This document shows, in pieces, positions 5,129 to 5,256 of a DNA stretch of 5,256 bases (positions within the stretch are counted from its first letter, which is position 1; the number at the start of each line of letters is the position of its first letter). Under the pieces are notes generated by a model. That model was given only the letters and a program-made list of their open reading frames with translations. It did not search any database and was not told where the DNA came from. Made by a program: the position numbers and the translations under genes. The stretch lies in the NCBI GenBank assembly GCA_030613915.1, contig JAUWKY010000184.1, positions 1-5,256 of the forward strand, in the 5' to 3' direction. The DNA comes from Syntrophobacterales bacterium. GTDB taxonomy: Bacteria; Desulfobacterota; Syntrophobacteria; BM002.

Positions 5129-5256
5129 CTAAAAATAGAGCTTGAACTCCATGAAGTAGAAGTCAGGGAAGGTGCCGAACTCACTCTGGAGCTGCGGCTG
5201 TCCGGTGGAACTCTGTTCAGGGCGGTCACCAAAATTGATACTGGCTCCAACGAGGA
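5129..5256 (-). CDS. C-terminal end of an outer-membrane beta-barrel (porin-like) protein, 5' part outside the window
   Basis: Reading leftward from the window edge, this frame encodes 41 complete residues. They begin LVGASINFGDRPEQSS and end FGTFPDFYFMEFKLYF, followed by TAG at 5131-5129. The last strand alternates aromatic or hydrophobic with polar residues and ends in a terminal Phe. This is the C-terminal beta-signal recognised by the BAM complex in Gram-negative outer-membrane proteins. The polar, Gly/Gln/Ser-rich stretch before it fits a surface loop preceding the final strand. The barrel family cannot be decided from 41 residues; a large porin is possible. The gene converges on the por operon and is separated from it by the terminator and the palindrome cluster. 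No functional link is implied. Confidence 0.68.
   Translation of the reverse strand, partial: LVGASINFGDRPEQSSTGQPQLQSEFGTFPDFYFMEFKLYF

Noticed and set aside
4957..5250. Open frame of 97 codons on the minus strand at the right end
   Set aside because: Its sequence is produced by the C5T3/A3G5 repeats (K-G-G and S-P-P-F patterns) and it runs out of register with the beta-barrel gene end.

Overview
This window looks like a piece of an anaerobic Gram-negative bacterial chromosome. My best guess is a Desulfobacterota (deltaproteobacterial) lineage. That guess rests on the oxygen-sensitive 2-oxoacid:ferredoxin oxidoreductase operon, the clustered Fe-S proteins, an outer-membrane beta-barrel C-terminus and the style of the intergenic repeats. 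No rRNA, tRNA or marker gene here fixes the taxonomy.

Layout. (1) Positions 1-104 are the last 33 codons of an infA (translation initiation factor IF-1) gene entering from the left. (2) Positions 105-653 are intergenic. They hold a roughly 210 bp imperfect inverted-repeat element with 28 bp arms (285-492, MITE-like), then a sigma70-type promoter (524-552) embedded in nested inverted repeats, then a leader of about 95 nt with a hairpin (608-638). (3) Positions 654-4918 are a compact four-gene operon on the + strand: porG (gamma), porA (alpha), porB (beta), and a 550-residue GltD/NfnB-like FAD/NAD(P)H oxidoreductase with an N-terminal Fe-S domain and a C-terminal double-cluster ferredoxin domain. 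Genes overlap by 8 bp or 1 bp, or are 2 bp apart. (4) Positions 4919-5128 hold a short heptamer repeat, a strong intrinsic terminator and a cluster of three C5T3/A3G5 palindromes. (5) Positions 5129-5256 are the C-terminal end of a convergent minus-strand gene whose product ends in an outer-membrane beta-signal.

How the genes work together (inference). PorGAB would oxidatively decarboxylate pyruvate, or a similar 2-oxoacid, to the acyl-CoA using thiamine diphosphate, or run in the reductive direction. The usual small PorD ferredoxin subunit is absent as a separate gene. An 8Fe-type ferredoxin domain instead sits at the C-terminus of the flavoprotein. The cluster could therefore encode a soluble complex that wires a 2-oxoacid oxidoreductase directly to NAD(P)(H), possibly with free ferredoxin as a second partner. 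This is the most interesting biological hypothesis in the window. The component families are known, and I do not claim the arrangement is new.
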